Shown one piece after another: positions 56,920 through 64,000 of a stretch of 64,000 bases of DNA. The DNA is taken from positions 186,001 to 250,000 of the forward strand of contig NZ_CANMQQ010000003.1 in assembly GCF_947500045.1 (NCBI RefSeq). The letters are read 5' to 3'. The stretch is from an uncultured Ruegeria sp. (GTDB lineage Bacteria > Pseudomonadota > Alphaproteobacteria > Rhodobacterales > Rhodobacteraceae). The notes below the pieces were generated by a model. That model saw nothing but the letters and a program-made list of their open reading frames with translations, was not told the origin of the DNA and searched no databases. Position 1 is the stretch's first letter; each line of letters begins with the position of its first letter. The translations under genes were made by a program, and so were the position numbers.

Positions 56920-57576
56920 ATGACCGATGCACAAATGCCAGATGATGACGGCCTGACCCGTCAGGGTTACACCGCACCGCGCACAGTAGAATCAATTCTT
57001 CTGATCGCCTGCGGTGCGCTGGCGCGCGAAATACTGGACCTCAAGGAACGGAATGGCTGGGACCATATGGCATTGACATGCCTTCCCGCCATTCTGCACG
57101 TACACCCGGAAAAGATCACTCAGGCAGTGGAGGACGCAGTTACCAAGCATCAGGACGCATATGATCGGATTTACGTTGTCTATGCCGATTGCGGAACCGG
57201 AGGTCTGTTGCAAGCTGCGTGCGAACGGCTGGGGGTCGAAATGATCAAAGGCCCCCATTGCTACTCATTCTTCGAGGGGAACTTGGCCTTTGCCGCGCAT
57301 GGCGACGATGAGACCACCGCGTTTTATCTGACAGACTTCCTCGCAAGGCAGTTCGACGCGTTTGTCTGGAAACCGCTTGGCCTGGATCGACATCCTGAAT
57401 TGCGTGAGATGTACTTTGGGAACTACACCAAGCTCGTCTACCAAGCACAGACCGACAATCCCGAACTTACCCGTCGCGCGCAGGAGTGTGCGAAACGGAT
57501 GGGGTTGGAATTCGAGCGTCGGCAGACTGGATATGGCGATCTGGAAACGACACTTTCAGATTGGGCAGCACGCTAG
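56920..57576 (+). CDS. DUF1638 protein, neighbour of corrinoid methyl carrier
   Basis: A 218-residue protein of DUF1638, often found beside MtbC-like corrinoid genes and MttB relatives. Conserved-looking Cys and His occur in 'LIACGALAREI', 'LPAILHVHPEKI', 'YADCGTGGLL' and 'GPHCYSFFEG', suggesting metal or cofactor handling. Function is unknown. I chose the ATG of 'MTDAQMPDDDG', which lies 48 bases after the terminator of the corrinoid gene; a longer frame upstream runs across that terminator and is unlikely. Confidence 0.85.
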   Translation: MTDAQMPDDDGLTRQGYTAPRTVESILLIACGALAREILDLKERNGWDHMALTCLPAILHVHPEKITQAVEDAVTKHQDAYDRIYVVYADCGTGGLLQAACERLGVEMIKGPHCYSFFEGNLAFAAHGDDETTAFYLTDFLARQFDAFVWKPLGLDRHPELREMYFGNYTKLVYQAQTDNPELTRRAQECAKRMGLEFERRQTGYGDLETTLSDWAAR

Positions 57577-57588
57577 CAAGAGTGACGA

Positions 57589-57999
57589 TCAGGCGTTGGC
57601 CAGCGCAACCTCACGAATTCGTTCAATCATGGCGCGTAGGCCGTTCGATCGTTGCGCTGATAAATGATCTTGCAGCCCCAGGCGCGCCAGTTCACCACCG
57701 GCATCTACCTTCGGAACGTCGGCCACGGGCAAATCATTGTAAAGCGTGCGTAAAACCGCGATCAGCCCCCGCACAATCAGCGCATCGCTATCGCCATCAA
57801 ATCGAAACTGACCATTCTCGATATTCGGATGCAGCCAGACCTGACTGGCGCAACCATTCACTTTGGTCGCAGGCACCTTGAACGCATCATCCAGCGGCTC
57901 CATCGCTTTGCCCTGCTCGATGACATGGCGATAGCGGTCTTCCCAGTCTTCCAGAAACTCGAAATCTTCGACTATCTCTTCAAAGGCCGGCGTTGCCAT
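57589..57999 (-). CDS. sufE: SufE family cysteine-desulfuration protein
   Basis: A 136-residue sulfur acceptor that takes persulfide from SufS for Fe-S cluster assembly. The acceptor Cys is in 'VNGCASQVWLHP', and 'FEFLEDWEDRYRHVIEQGKAMEPL' is the usual N-terminal region. Convergent with the DUF1638 gene. Confidence 0.93.
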   Translation of the reverse strand: MATPAFEEIVEDFEFLEDWEDRYRHVIEQGKAMEPLDDAFKVPATKVNGCASQVWLHPNIENGQFRFDGDSDALIVRGLIAVLRTLYNDLPVADVPKVDAGGELARLGLQDHLSAQRSNGLRAMIERIREVALANA

Positions 58000-58140
58000 G
58001 GCGGGTCTGTCCTTGCGTTAAGCGATCACAATTGTGACCTATGCTCAGCTTTACCTACTGTCCAGCCCCCTGCATGGCTTTTCAAGATGTCGAAATTGCG
58101 ATAACCCAATGCGGGTAATGTTGCGCAAAGCGTTGGGTCC

Positions 58141-58665
58141 ATGCACAAAACTCTGACTGTTCTTCTGCTCTCTGCCACGGTTCTTTCGGCCTGTAACAGC
58201 TGGAGCAACTCTCGGGCAAATCCATCGAACTGGTTTGGCAGCAGCACCCCTGCCCCTACAGAGGTTTCGGCTAACGACGCGGACGCGTTGGTTCCACGCC
58301 AAAATAACGGCAAAGGCTTGCTGGCGCGACCAGAAGTCATCGATAACAGCGTTCCGATCGCCGTCATTAACGAATTGCGGGTCGACCCGACCGCCTCGGG
58401 CGCGATTGTGTATGCGGCTGGCACTGCAATCCGCCAGGGTGCCTACAATGCACAGCTTGCGCGGGTAAGATCCGAAGAGCTTACCAAGAATGGAATTATG
58501 GAATTCACCTTCCGCGTGGACTATCCGAACTATGCGACCGTTCAGGGCAACGAGAGATCAAGAATGGTATCCGAGGCTGTCAACGTGTCCAAACAGGATC
58601 TGGAAGGAATTCGTCTGGTTCGTGTCAAAGGCCAGCAAAACGCGTTGGAATCCCGTCGCCGTTAA
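58141..58665 (+). CDS. predicted lipoprotein of unknown function
   Basis: A 174-residue protein with a lipoprotein signal peptide 'MHKTLTVLLLSATVLSAC' (lipobox LSAC, Cys at residue 18). The mature part starts with a Ser/Asn-rich linker, then a compact region 'GKGLLARPEVIDNSVPIAVINELRVDPTASGAIVYAAGTA'. I recognise no named domain, but similar short lipoproteins next to rnd are frequent in Rhodobacteraceae. Its stop overlaps rnd by 4 bases (convergent). Confidence 0.75.
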   Translation: MHKTLTVLLLSATVLSACNSWSNSRANPSNWFGSSTPAPTEVSANDADALVPRQNNGKGLLARPEVIDNSVPIAVINELRVDPTASGAIVYAAGTAIRQGAYNAQLARVRSEELTKNGIMEFTFRVDYPNYATVQGNERSRMVSEAVNVSKQDLEGIRLVRVKGQQNALESRRR

Positions 58666-59819
58666 AGCGAGACAACCTCGACCGCCTGCCCTTTGGCAGC
58701 TAACGCGATCTTGCCTTCGCACAGCTTCAGCGCGTCCTCACCAAAAACCTCGAACCGCCAACCGGACATGGCGGGTAGATCGCGTTCACCAGCGGCGATT
58801 TGATCCAGATCCGCGCTTGAGGCGATCAGTTTCGCAGCAACGCCTGCACTCTCAGTCTTTGATTTCAACAGAACGCGCAGCAAATCCGCAAGGGCGGGAT
58901 TTACCTTCAGCTTGTCACGGCTGTTATCGACCTTTGGCAACTGATCCGGCGGGCAGTTCACGCCTCGTTTCACTGCTGCCAAAATGCCGTCCGCAATCGC
59001 ACCTCTGCGCGCCTCGCGCAGCAACAAACGTGATCCTCCCAAATCCGAAGTGGTCTTGGGTTTTGTCGAAGCCATCTCGATCAGTGCGTCGTCTTTGAAA
59101 ACCCGGCTGCGTGGCACGTTGTTACCTTGTGCGTGGGCTTCGCGAAACTGCGCCAGTTCTTTGACCACGGCTAGAAACTTGGCAGAGTTCGTCCGCGTCT
59201 TGACTCGGCGCCATGCCTCTTCGGGACGAATATCGTAGGTCTCGGGCCGGGTGAGGATACGAATCTCTTCCGCGACCCAGTGATCTCGCTGCGTCTTTTT
59301 TAGCGCTGCAGCCAGATGTTCATAAATATTCCTCAGATGGGTCACATCAGCCAGCGCATAGGTCTTCTGCGCGTCCGTCAAAGGACGTCGCGACCAGTCG
59401 GTAAAGCGTGAGGTTTTATCCACGCCTTCCTTACATATCTTTCGAACCAAGGTCTCATACCCGACCTGTTCGCCAAAGCCACAGACCATCGCAGCGACCT
59501 GAGTGTCAAACAGCGGCGTTGGAAAAACGCCAGCATCGACCCAGAATATCTCCAGATCCTGCCGCGCTGCGTGGAAAACCTTGACCACGCTTTCGTCCCG
59601 AAACAACTCATACAGAGGCTCCAGCGACAGGCCATCGGCCAAAGGGTCTACCAGAACCGCGCTGTCTTCATCCTCGGATGGGAACGCAAGTTGCACGAGA
59701 CAGAGTTTCGAATAATAAGTCCGTTCGCGCAGAAACTCTGTATCTACAGTGACATAAGGGTATTGAGAGGCAGCCGAACAGAATGCGGCCAGCTCTTGCG
59801 TCGTTGTCAGGGTTTTCAT
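58662..59819 (-). CDS. rnd: ribonuclease D
   Basis: A 385-residue 3'-5' exoribonuclease for tRNA 3' maturation. The DEDDy exonuclease motifs are visible: D-x-E in 'VDTEFLRER', Asp in 'FDTQVAAMV', and Y-x-x-x-D in 'YALADVTHL'. A helical HRDC region follows at about residues 200-290. The ATG is that of 'MKTLTTTQEL'; upstream codons in frame are not conserved. Confidence 0.93.
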   Translation of the reverse strand: MKTLTTTQELAAFCSAASQYPYVTVDTEFLRERTYYSKLCLVQLAFPSEDEDSAVLVDPLADGLSLEPLYELFRDESVVKVFHAARQDLEIFWVDAGVFPTPLFDTQVAAMVCGFGEQVGYETLVRKICKEGVDKTSRFTDWSRRPLTDAQKTYALADVTHLRNIYEHLAAALKKTQRDHWVAEEIRILTRPETYDIRPEEAWRRVKTRTNSAKFLAVVKELAQFREAHAQGNNVPRSRVFKDDALIEMASTKPKTTSDLGGSRLLLREARRGAIADGILAAVKRGVNCPPDQLPKVDNSRDKLKVNPALADLLRVLLKSKTESAGVAAKLIASSADLDQIAAGERDLPAMSGWRFEVFGEDALKLCEGKIALAAKGQAVEVVSL

Positions 59820-59929
59820 GCGCGGTGCTGTTCTTGCTTTTGGTTTTTGTAACTGCCCGTGCCGTCCTCGTCCCGAGCGATATTGGACCATAGGACGAAT
59901 AACCTTCGCGTGTAAATCACCCCACGGTG

Positions 59930-60526
59930 TTAGGGCAGCAGAACTGGGTCTTTGTTGCCCATACAATAGCGACGAAGGACCGCAGGATACAGTTTATGCT
60001 CTTGTATCAACACGCGGGCTGCAAGGTCTTCTGGCGTGTCTCCAACCCGGATGTCCACGCGCGCCTGCCCCAGTATTGGCCCGTCATCCAAGGCGGCGGT
60101 GACTTCGTGAACGGTGCAGCCATGCTCAGCATCGCCTGCTTCGATCGCACGGGCGTGCGTATTCAAACCCTTGTATTTCGGCAAAAGCGAGGGGTGGATG
60201 TTCAGCATCCGACCTTGAAAATGCGAAACAAACTCAGCAGTCAGAACGCGCATGAAACCGGCTAGACACACGATATCCGGCTGCGCTGCCAACAAGGGCT
60301 TCAGCAATTCTGCCTCGAACGCGGCACGGTCATTACCATGGGGCTTGTGGTCAACGGCGGCGATCATAATCCCGCGATCTGCTGCTTTTTTCAACCCTCC
60401 GGCATTTGCGTCATTCGACAAAACCAGACAAGGCCGGCCCGAATGATCCCCGGTCATGCTATCGACCAGCGACAACATGTTTGATCCGCCACCGGAAATC
60501 AGAATCGCAACGCGTTTATGGCTCAC
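59930..60526 (-). CDS. purN: phosphoribosylglycinamide formyltransferase
   Basis: A 198-residue folate enzyme of purine synthesis. '[12 protein letters not shown]' at the N-terminus, the catalytic region '[34 protein letters not shown]' with the conserved His and Asp, are typical. The GTG start overlaps the purM stop by 4 bases (GTGA); the track's longer frame lies inside purM. Second gene of purM-purN. Confidence 0.95.
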   Translation of the reverse strand: MSHKRVAILISGGGSNMLSLVDSMTGDHSGRPCLVLSNDANAGGLKKAADRGIMIAAVDHKPHGNDRAAFEAELLKPLLAAQPDIVCLAGFMRVLTAEFVSHFQGRMLNIHPSLLPKYKGLNTHARAIEAGDAEHGCTVHEVTAALDDGPILGQARVDIRVGDTPEDLAARVLIQEHKLYPAVLRRYCMGNKDPVLLP

Positions 60527-61569
60527 AGCAATTTGCCTGAATATTCCACACCGGGCGCGGCTGTAACGGTCCCGATCCGGGCAACGGATTCTCCGGCCTC
60601 GGACAACAATGTCGTCAGTTCGCCCGCATCTTCTGCCGCACAGACGACAATCATGCCGATACCGCAATTGAAGGTCTTGAGCATCTCGGATTCAGCGATC
60701 CCACCGGTTGCGGCCATCCATTTGAACACAGGCGGCAGGTCCCAAGCGTTCAAATCGATCTCGGCCCCCAGCTCTTCGGGCAGAACGCGGGGCAGGTTTT
60801 CAGTAAGGCCGCCGCCGGTGATGTGGGCCAGTGCATGGACCCCCCCTGCCCTGATCGCTTGCAGCGCCGGTTTTACATATAGCCGCGTCGGGGTCAGCAG
60901 CGCCTCACCCAAAGTACCGCCACCAAAAGGTGAATCCGCATCCCAGCCAAGCCCAGACATCTCGACCAGTTTGCGCACCAGCGAATAGCCATTCGAGTGC
61001 ACGCCATTCGAGGCCAGCCCCAGCAGAACATCCCCTCGCTGAACGCCCTCAGGCAGCGTTTTGCCTCGTTCCATCGCGCCCACCGAAAAACCCGCAAGAT
61101 CAAAATCGCCATCGGGGTACATGCCCGGCATCTCAGCCGTTTCCCCGCCGATCAACGCGCAGCCAGATTGCACACAGCCTTCGGCAATGCCTTCGATAAT
61201 CCGCGCGGCAGTATCCGTGTCCAGTTTACCGGTGGCAAAATAATCAAGGAAAAACAAGGGCTCGGCGCCCTGGCAGATCAGGTCATTGACGCACATCGCC
61301 ACGAGGTCGATCCCAACGCCATCGACAACACCGGTATCAATCGCAATTCGCAGCTTGGTGCCCACACCATCGGTTGCGCCAACCAGAATCGGGTCTTCGT
61401 AACCTGCCGCTTTAAGGTCAAACAGAGCGCCAAAGCCACCCAGCCCGCTCATCACTCCTGAGCGATTTGTGCGCTTGGCCGCGGGCTTGATCCGGTCAAC
61501 CAGAGCGTTCCCCGCATCGATATCCACACCTGCGTCGGCATAGGTGATTCCATTCTTGCCCGCTGTCAT
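60523..61569 (-). CDS. purM: phosphoribosylformylglycinamidine cyclo-ligase
   Basis: A 348-residue AIR synthetase of the purine pathway. '[12 protein letters not shown]', '[14 protein letters not shown]', '[15 protein letters not shown]', and '[14 protein letters not shown]' are the PurM motifs. The ATG is that of '[14 protein letters not shown]'. Its stop overlaps the purN GTG. Confidence 0.96.
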   Translation of the reverse strand: MTAGKNGITYADAGVDIDAGNALVDRIKPAAKRTNRSGVMSGLGGFGALFDLKAAGYEDPILVGATDGVGTKLRIAIDTGVVDGVGIDLVAMCVNDLICQGAEPLFFLDYFATGKLDTDTAARIIEGIAEGCVQSGCALIGGETAEMPGMYPDGDFDLAGFSVGAMERGKTLPEGVQRGDVLLGLASNGVHSNGYSLVRKLVEMSGLGWDADSPFGGGTLGEALLTPTRLYVKPALQAIRAGGVHALAHITGGGLTENLPRVLPEELGAEIDLNAWDLPPVFKWMAATGGIAESEMLKTFNCGIGMIVVCAAEDAGELTTLLSEAGESVARIGTVTAAPGVEYSGKLL

Positions 61570-61676
61570 GGCCAATCCCTCATGAGTGCTTTGCGCGCGG
61601 GTTATTCGATTGTGGGCGATGTTGCAACGGTCAGGCTTGACGCGGGCTGCCATCGTGATACGCAAGGCGCATCGGC

Positions 61677-61753
61677 GGGCCTGTAGCTCAATTGGTTAGA
61701 GCAGAGCGCTCATAACGCTTTGGTTGGGGGTTCGAGTCCCTCCGGGCCTACCA
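61677..61753 (+). tRNA. tRNA-Ile2 (anticodon CAU, probably lysidine-modified); target of an integration event
   Basis: A 77-base cloverleaf with acceptor GGGCCTG/CGGGCCT, encoded CCA, and anticodon loop CTCATAA (CAU). The body 'GAGCAGAGCGCTCATAACGC' resembles the AUA-reading tRNA-Ile2 of bacteria more than initiator or elongator tRNA-Met; TilS modification is needed for Ile identity and is not seen in sequence. Its last 16 bases are repeated exactly at 62252-62267. Confidence 0.9.
61738..61753 (+). repeat. attL-like direct repeat (inside tRNA 3' end)
   Basis: First copy of the 16-base repeat; forms part of the T arm and acceptor of tRNA-Ile, which stays intact. Confidence 0.85.
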
Positions 61754-61943
61754 TAATTTAACATATTCAATTGCTTACACGGCGACTTTAATGTTAAATT
61801 TTGGCTAACCGCCTAAGTAGTATGGGTTAAGCAAGTCGAGCTACATTGATGAGCTTAGTCCAATTCCAATTTCGTTGTCATTCTTCCATGACGATCTCCG
61901 AGCTATTTTCTATCTAAGATGGATAATTAGCGTGACGTTTATT

Positions 61944-62064
61944 CTTGAGGTTGCATCTCAAGACTTATGGTGGTTACTGAGACTGTCAGCCGTGTTTCCA
62001 AGGTGTGAACCTTGAACTACACGCAGAGGCCCCCGTGGTATGCTTCTCAGGCCGACTACGGGGG
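61944..62064 (+). ncRNA. candidate structured RNA with three consecutive hairpins in the insert
   Basis: Three stems follow each other: CTTGAG/CTCAAG (61944-61962), CAAGG/CCTTG (61999-62014), and a 10-bp stem CCCCCGTGGT/ACTACGGGGG with one G-U pair (62030-62064). The last is not followed by T, so it is not a plain terminator. Strand of transcription is unknown; I give + because a small reading frame follows on that strand. No known RNA family was recognised. Confidence 0.35.
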
Positions 62065-62111
62065 TTCATTCCAACAAATGACCTACGCACACTCCACATA
62101 GGGGTGCTAAT

Positions 62112-62399
62112 ATGACAAGCGGTAACGCCGTCAAATCGAAACACAATCGTGAATTTGTGCAATTGGGGTTAGCCAGACTAAAGCCGCATTTACTGACATT
62201 TAAAGCAAAGTTAGCCAAGTTATCGCGTTGTAATAAAACACATTTTTTTGCCCCTCCGGGCCTACCAAATCACCGCCCGATGACGATATCCGCACAAAGT
62301 CCGCCCATCTTTTCGCTGCTGCCCAGCCGAAGGATGCCGCCGTGCACGCGCGCAATGTCGGCGACAATCGCAAGACCCAGACCAACTCCGCTGCCCTGA
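62112..62399 (+). CDS. possible small insert-borne reading frame, fused to host sequence
   Basis: A 95-codon frame with a good ribosome binding site (AGGGG, 7 bases before the ATG). Codons 1-46 lie in the insert and encode a basic peptide ('MTSGNAVKSKHNREFVQLG'); the rest crosses the right repeat and runs antisense over the kinase gene, so the natural end is probably lost. The ribosome binding site can pair with upstream GCAC-CTC (62087-62107), which would hide it. No family recognised. Confidence 0.3.
   Translation: MTSGNAVKSKHNREFVQLGLARLKPHLLTFKAKLAKLSRCNKTHFFAPPGLPNHRPMTISAQSPPIFSLLPSRRMPPCTRAMSATIARPRPTPLP
62252..62267 (+). repeat. attR-like direct repeat
   Basis: Second exact copy of the tRNA-Ile 3' end. 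It ends 2 bases before the kinase stop codon. Confidence 0.85.
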
Positions 62400-63589
62400 T
62401 TCTGGTTTCGAGCCGGGTCAAGGCGCGTGAAGGGTTTGACCGCTTCGGTGCGCTGTTCGGCGGGGATACCTGGGCCGTCATCTTCGACCCGAATGCGGAG
62501 TGATTTTGGTGTCAATGACAGGCTGACCTCAGCCCGCGAACCATAGCGAATCGCGTTGCCGATTAGGTTCTCGACCGCCCTGCGTATCGCCGTCGGACGC
62601 AGCATCGCGGTTCCTTGTCCTTCGACCGAAACCAGTTCGACCTTCTGACCTGCACGCTGTGCATCATCGATAATCTGGCTTAGCCATATTTCAGGCTCTA
62701 CCACCTCGGGTGAGCTTTCCGCCGTTCCCCGCGCAAAGTCCAAAAACGCATCCAGCAGCGATTGCATCTCGTCCACATCCTGCAACAGCGGGGCTGCCTC
62801 TTCTTCCGGTAGCAAAGCAAGACCCAATTTAAGCCGTGTCAAAGGCGTCCTCAGGTCGTGGCTGACACCTGACAACATCAAAGTGCGCTGTTCGATCTGC
62901 CGCTCGATTCGGGAGCGCATGTCGACAAAAGCATTGCCCGCTGCGCGCACCTCAATAGCGCCGCCAGGTGAGTATGGCACCACGCGTCCACGACCAAACG
63001 CCTGCGCCGCATCCGCAAGGCGCGTAATCGGTCGTAGTTGATTGCGCATATAAAGAAACGAGATCGTGGTAATCAGAGCCGCAAAGAAAACCATCGTTAC
63101 GATAAGCTGATGTGGCGCAGTCGGCGACAGGCGTCGCCGATCGAAACTCAGCTCCAGCGTGCCTAGATCGGTTGCCAAATACAGCCGCACCTCCTGCCCA
63201 TTCGGCAGCGCAATGTCCTCCATTTGGGGCAGCAGCGTGCGCATTTCGGCGTCAACTTGCGGGGCGATAAAATCATACCACCGGCGCTTGCCAACCTGCG
63301 GCTCTTGATTCACAGGTAAAAATCGAGCTGTCATATTCAGCGCCGCAAGGTCTGACCGTGCAGCCGCCAACGCCTGTTGCTGTGTCTCGGTCCCTTCCAT
63401 TACACCTAGCACCAGCGTCACCTCGCGTGCGGCTGTGCGGGTCATCTGGGCGGTAACCTCTTCAAGGTGCTTTTGCAGAAATGCAATCGCAACAACCAAA
63501 AGCACTACGATAACCGGCAATGCCAGAATAAGTGCGGCACGCGCATAAAGGCTGCGCGGCATATAGAGTTTGAGCCATCGGGTCGACAT
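62270..63589 (-). CDS. EnvZ-like sensor histidine kinase
   Basis: A 439-residue two-component kinase. Transmembrane helix 1 at about 16-38 and helix 2 at about 162-181 enclose a periplasmic sensor of about 120 residues. HAMP at about 182-235 ('NQLRPITRLADAAQAFGRG'). The phospho-accepting His is H244 in 'GVSHDLRTPLTRLKL'; the ATPase has N-box 'ENLIGNAIRYG', G1 'DDGPGIP' and G2 'GVGLGLAIV'. Organisation matches EnvZ. No response regulator lies in the window; the stop codon sits 2 bases from the att-like repeat. Confidence 0.93.
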   Translation of the reverse strand: MSTRWLKLYMPRSLYARAALILALPVIVVLLVVAIAFLQKHLEEVTAQMTRTAAREVTLVLGVMEGTETQQQALAAARSDLAALNMTARFLPVNQEPQVGKRRWYDFIAPQVDAEMRTLLPQMEDIALPNGQEVRLYLATDLGTLELSFDRRRLSPTAPHQLIVTMVFFAALITTISFLYMRNQLRPITRLADAAQAFGRGRVVPYSPGGAIEVRAAGNAFVDMRSRIERQIEQRTLMLSGVSHDLRTPLTRLKLGLALLPEEEAAPLLQDVDEMQSLLDAFLDFARGTAESSPEVVEPEIWLSQIIDDAQRAGQKVELVSVEGQGTAMLRPTAIRRAVENLIGNAIRYGSRAEVSLSLTPKSLRIRVEDDGPGIPAEQRTEAVKPFTRLDPARNQNQGSGVGLGLAIVADIARVHGGILRLGSSEKMGGLCADIVIGR

Positions 63590-63633
63590 GCGCTAAACCT
63601 AGCGGGCTGCCCGGGCAAGAGGAAGAGGTCAGA

Positions 63634-64000
63634 ATGCAAGCGCCAGACGATTTCGACCCAGCGCCCGGACGCGCCTATCAACTCGCCCCCGGCCTCAGAC
63701 GCCTACTTGCGCCCAATCCTTCGCCCATGACCTATCGCGGCACCAACACCTATCTTTTGGGAGAGAAAGATATTGCCGTTATTGACCCGGGACCGCTGAG
63801 CGATGTGCATTTGCAGGCCATTCTTGATGCACTGCAACCCGGTCAACGGATAAGCCACATATTTGTCACCCATACTCATCTGGATCATTCCCCCCTTGCC
63901 GCCCCGCTTGCAAAATGTACCGGCGCGCCTGTGCTGGCCTTTGGGGGTCCGCAGGCGGGGCGTAGCGACGTGATGAACGAACTCGCACAGAACGGCCTTG
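63634..64000 (+). CDS. metallo-beta-lactamase-fold hydrolase (LACTB2-like), N-terminal part
   Basis: The frame runs off the window end; about 122 residues are seen. 'MTYRGTNTYLLGEKDIAVIDPGPL' and the metal motif H-x-H-x-D-H (H80, H82, D84, H85 in 'FVTHTHLDHSPLA') place it in the LACTB2-like/glyoxalase II-like branch. AGGAAGAGG precedes the ATG. Divergent from the kinase gene. Confidence 0.9.
   Translation, partial: MQAPDDFDPAPGRAYQLAPGLRRLLAPNPSPMTYRGTNTYLLGEKDIAVIDPGPLSDVHLQAILDALQPGQRISHIFVTHTHLDHSPLAAPLAKCTGAPVLAFGGPQAGRSDVMNELAQNGL

Larger units (their letters stand above)
61738..62267. mobile_element. 0.5-kb integrated remnant at tRNA-Ile, bounded by 16-base direct repeats
   Basis: The last 16 bases of the tRNA (CCCTCCGGGCCTACCA, 61738-61753) recur exactly at 62252-62267. 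This is the att-site signature of an element integrated by a tyrosine recombinase at a tRNA 3' end. The 498 bases between are AT-rich unlike the flanks and hold no integrase. Just inside the left end is a 10-bp perfect inverted repeat AATTTAACAT/ATGTTAAATT (61755-61764, 61791-61800). GTTAGCCAA occurs inverted at 61801-61809 and direct at 62210-62218, with a near copy at 62168, possibly arm-type sites. It is either a very small non-autonomous element or the leftovers of an island that lost its core. Confidence 0.8.

Noticed and set aside
1-64000. CRISPR arrays, insertion sequences, prophage
   Set aside because: No regularly spaced repeats, transposase or phage structural genes were recognised; the only integration mark is at tRNA-Ile.

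Overview
The window reads as a piece of the main chromosome of a marine alphaproteobacterium of the Roseobacter group (Rhodobacteraceae). The pointers are: an SOS box of the alphaproteobacterial form GAAC-N7-GAAC in front of lexA; the gene order ppiD-trpE / trpG-trpD-trpC-moaC-moeA-lexA / comEC / gltX-gltA; a cobalamin-dependent class II ribonucleotide reductase; and MttB-family and corrinoid methyl-transfer proteins. Genus and species cannot be fixed from the sequence alone. No phage genes, intact insertion sequence, CRISPR array or rRNA operon was seen.

Layout. 1-1.6 kb: end of ppx, a DUF2007-like gene, rlmE and a small unknown gene. 1.7-6.4 kb: an octaheme cytochrome with HEAT/TPR tail coupled to a YihY/BrkB membrane protein, an AI-2E transporter, and a Crp/Fnr regulator divergent from the next block. 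6.6-11.1 kb: secreted sulfatase, exported HAD phosphatase, cardiolipin synthase, ion channel. 11.3-15.5 kb: ABC-FtsX-AttH operon and tRNA-Leu. 15.7-26.8 kb: yqaA-dsbB, HNH nuclease, pseudouridine synthase, VOC protein, a glycosylase-esterase-monooxygenase operon, MFS transporter, squalene/phytoene synthase relative, cimA, cysS, MmcQ/YjbR protein, outer-membrane barrel. 27.2-33.2 kb: MttB-family methyltransferase, EF-hand protein, nrdJ. 33.7-38.7 kb: lipoprotein, tRNA-Pro, cold-shock/DUF192 pair, pdxH, fabI, gpt, aminotransferase. 38.8-53.6 kb: ppiD-trpE, a YibQ-like deacetylase relative, trpGDC-moaC-moeA, lexA, comEC, gltX, gltA. 53.8-61.6 kb: outer-membrane barrel, radical SAM protein, corrinoid protein, DUF1638 protein, sufE, lipoprotein, rnd, purM-purN. 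61.7-64 kb: tRNA-Ile(CAU), a 0.5-kb AT-rich insert bounded by a copy of the tRNA 3' end, an EnvZ-like histidine kinase and the start of a metallo-beta-lactamase-fold gene.

How the genes work together. Most are housekeeping: tryptophan synthesis (trpE, trpGDC), isoleucine precursor via citramalate, purine synthesis and salvage (purMN, gpt), molybdopterin (moaC, moeA), PLP (pdxH), fatty acids (fabI), tRNA charging (cysS, gltX), TCA entry (gltA), envelope folding (ppiD, dsbB) and the SOS response. Three corrinoid-linked functions (NrdJ, the MttB relative, the corrinoid carrier with DUF1638) suggest dependence on vitamin B12.

The least ordinary items are the tRNA-Ile-flanked 0.5-kb insert with its hairpin series and no integrase; the octaheme-HEAT-TPR cytochrome coupled to YihY; the corrinoid system split into two loci; the AT-rich, extended 3' end of cysS; the sulfatase with a CTAGR active site opposite a Crp/Fnr gene; and a possible small RNA after nrdJ. 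I did not find a clearly new multi-gene system; the tRNA-Ile insert is the best candidate for something undescribed.
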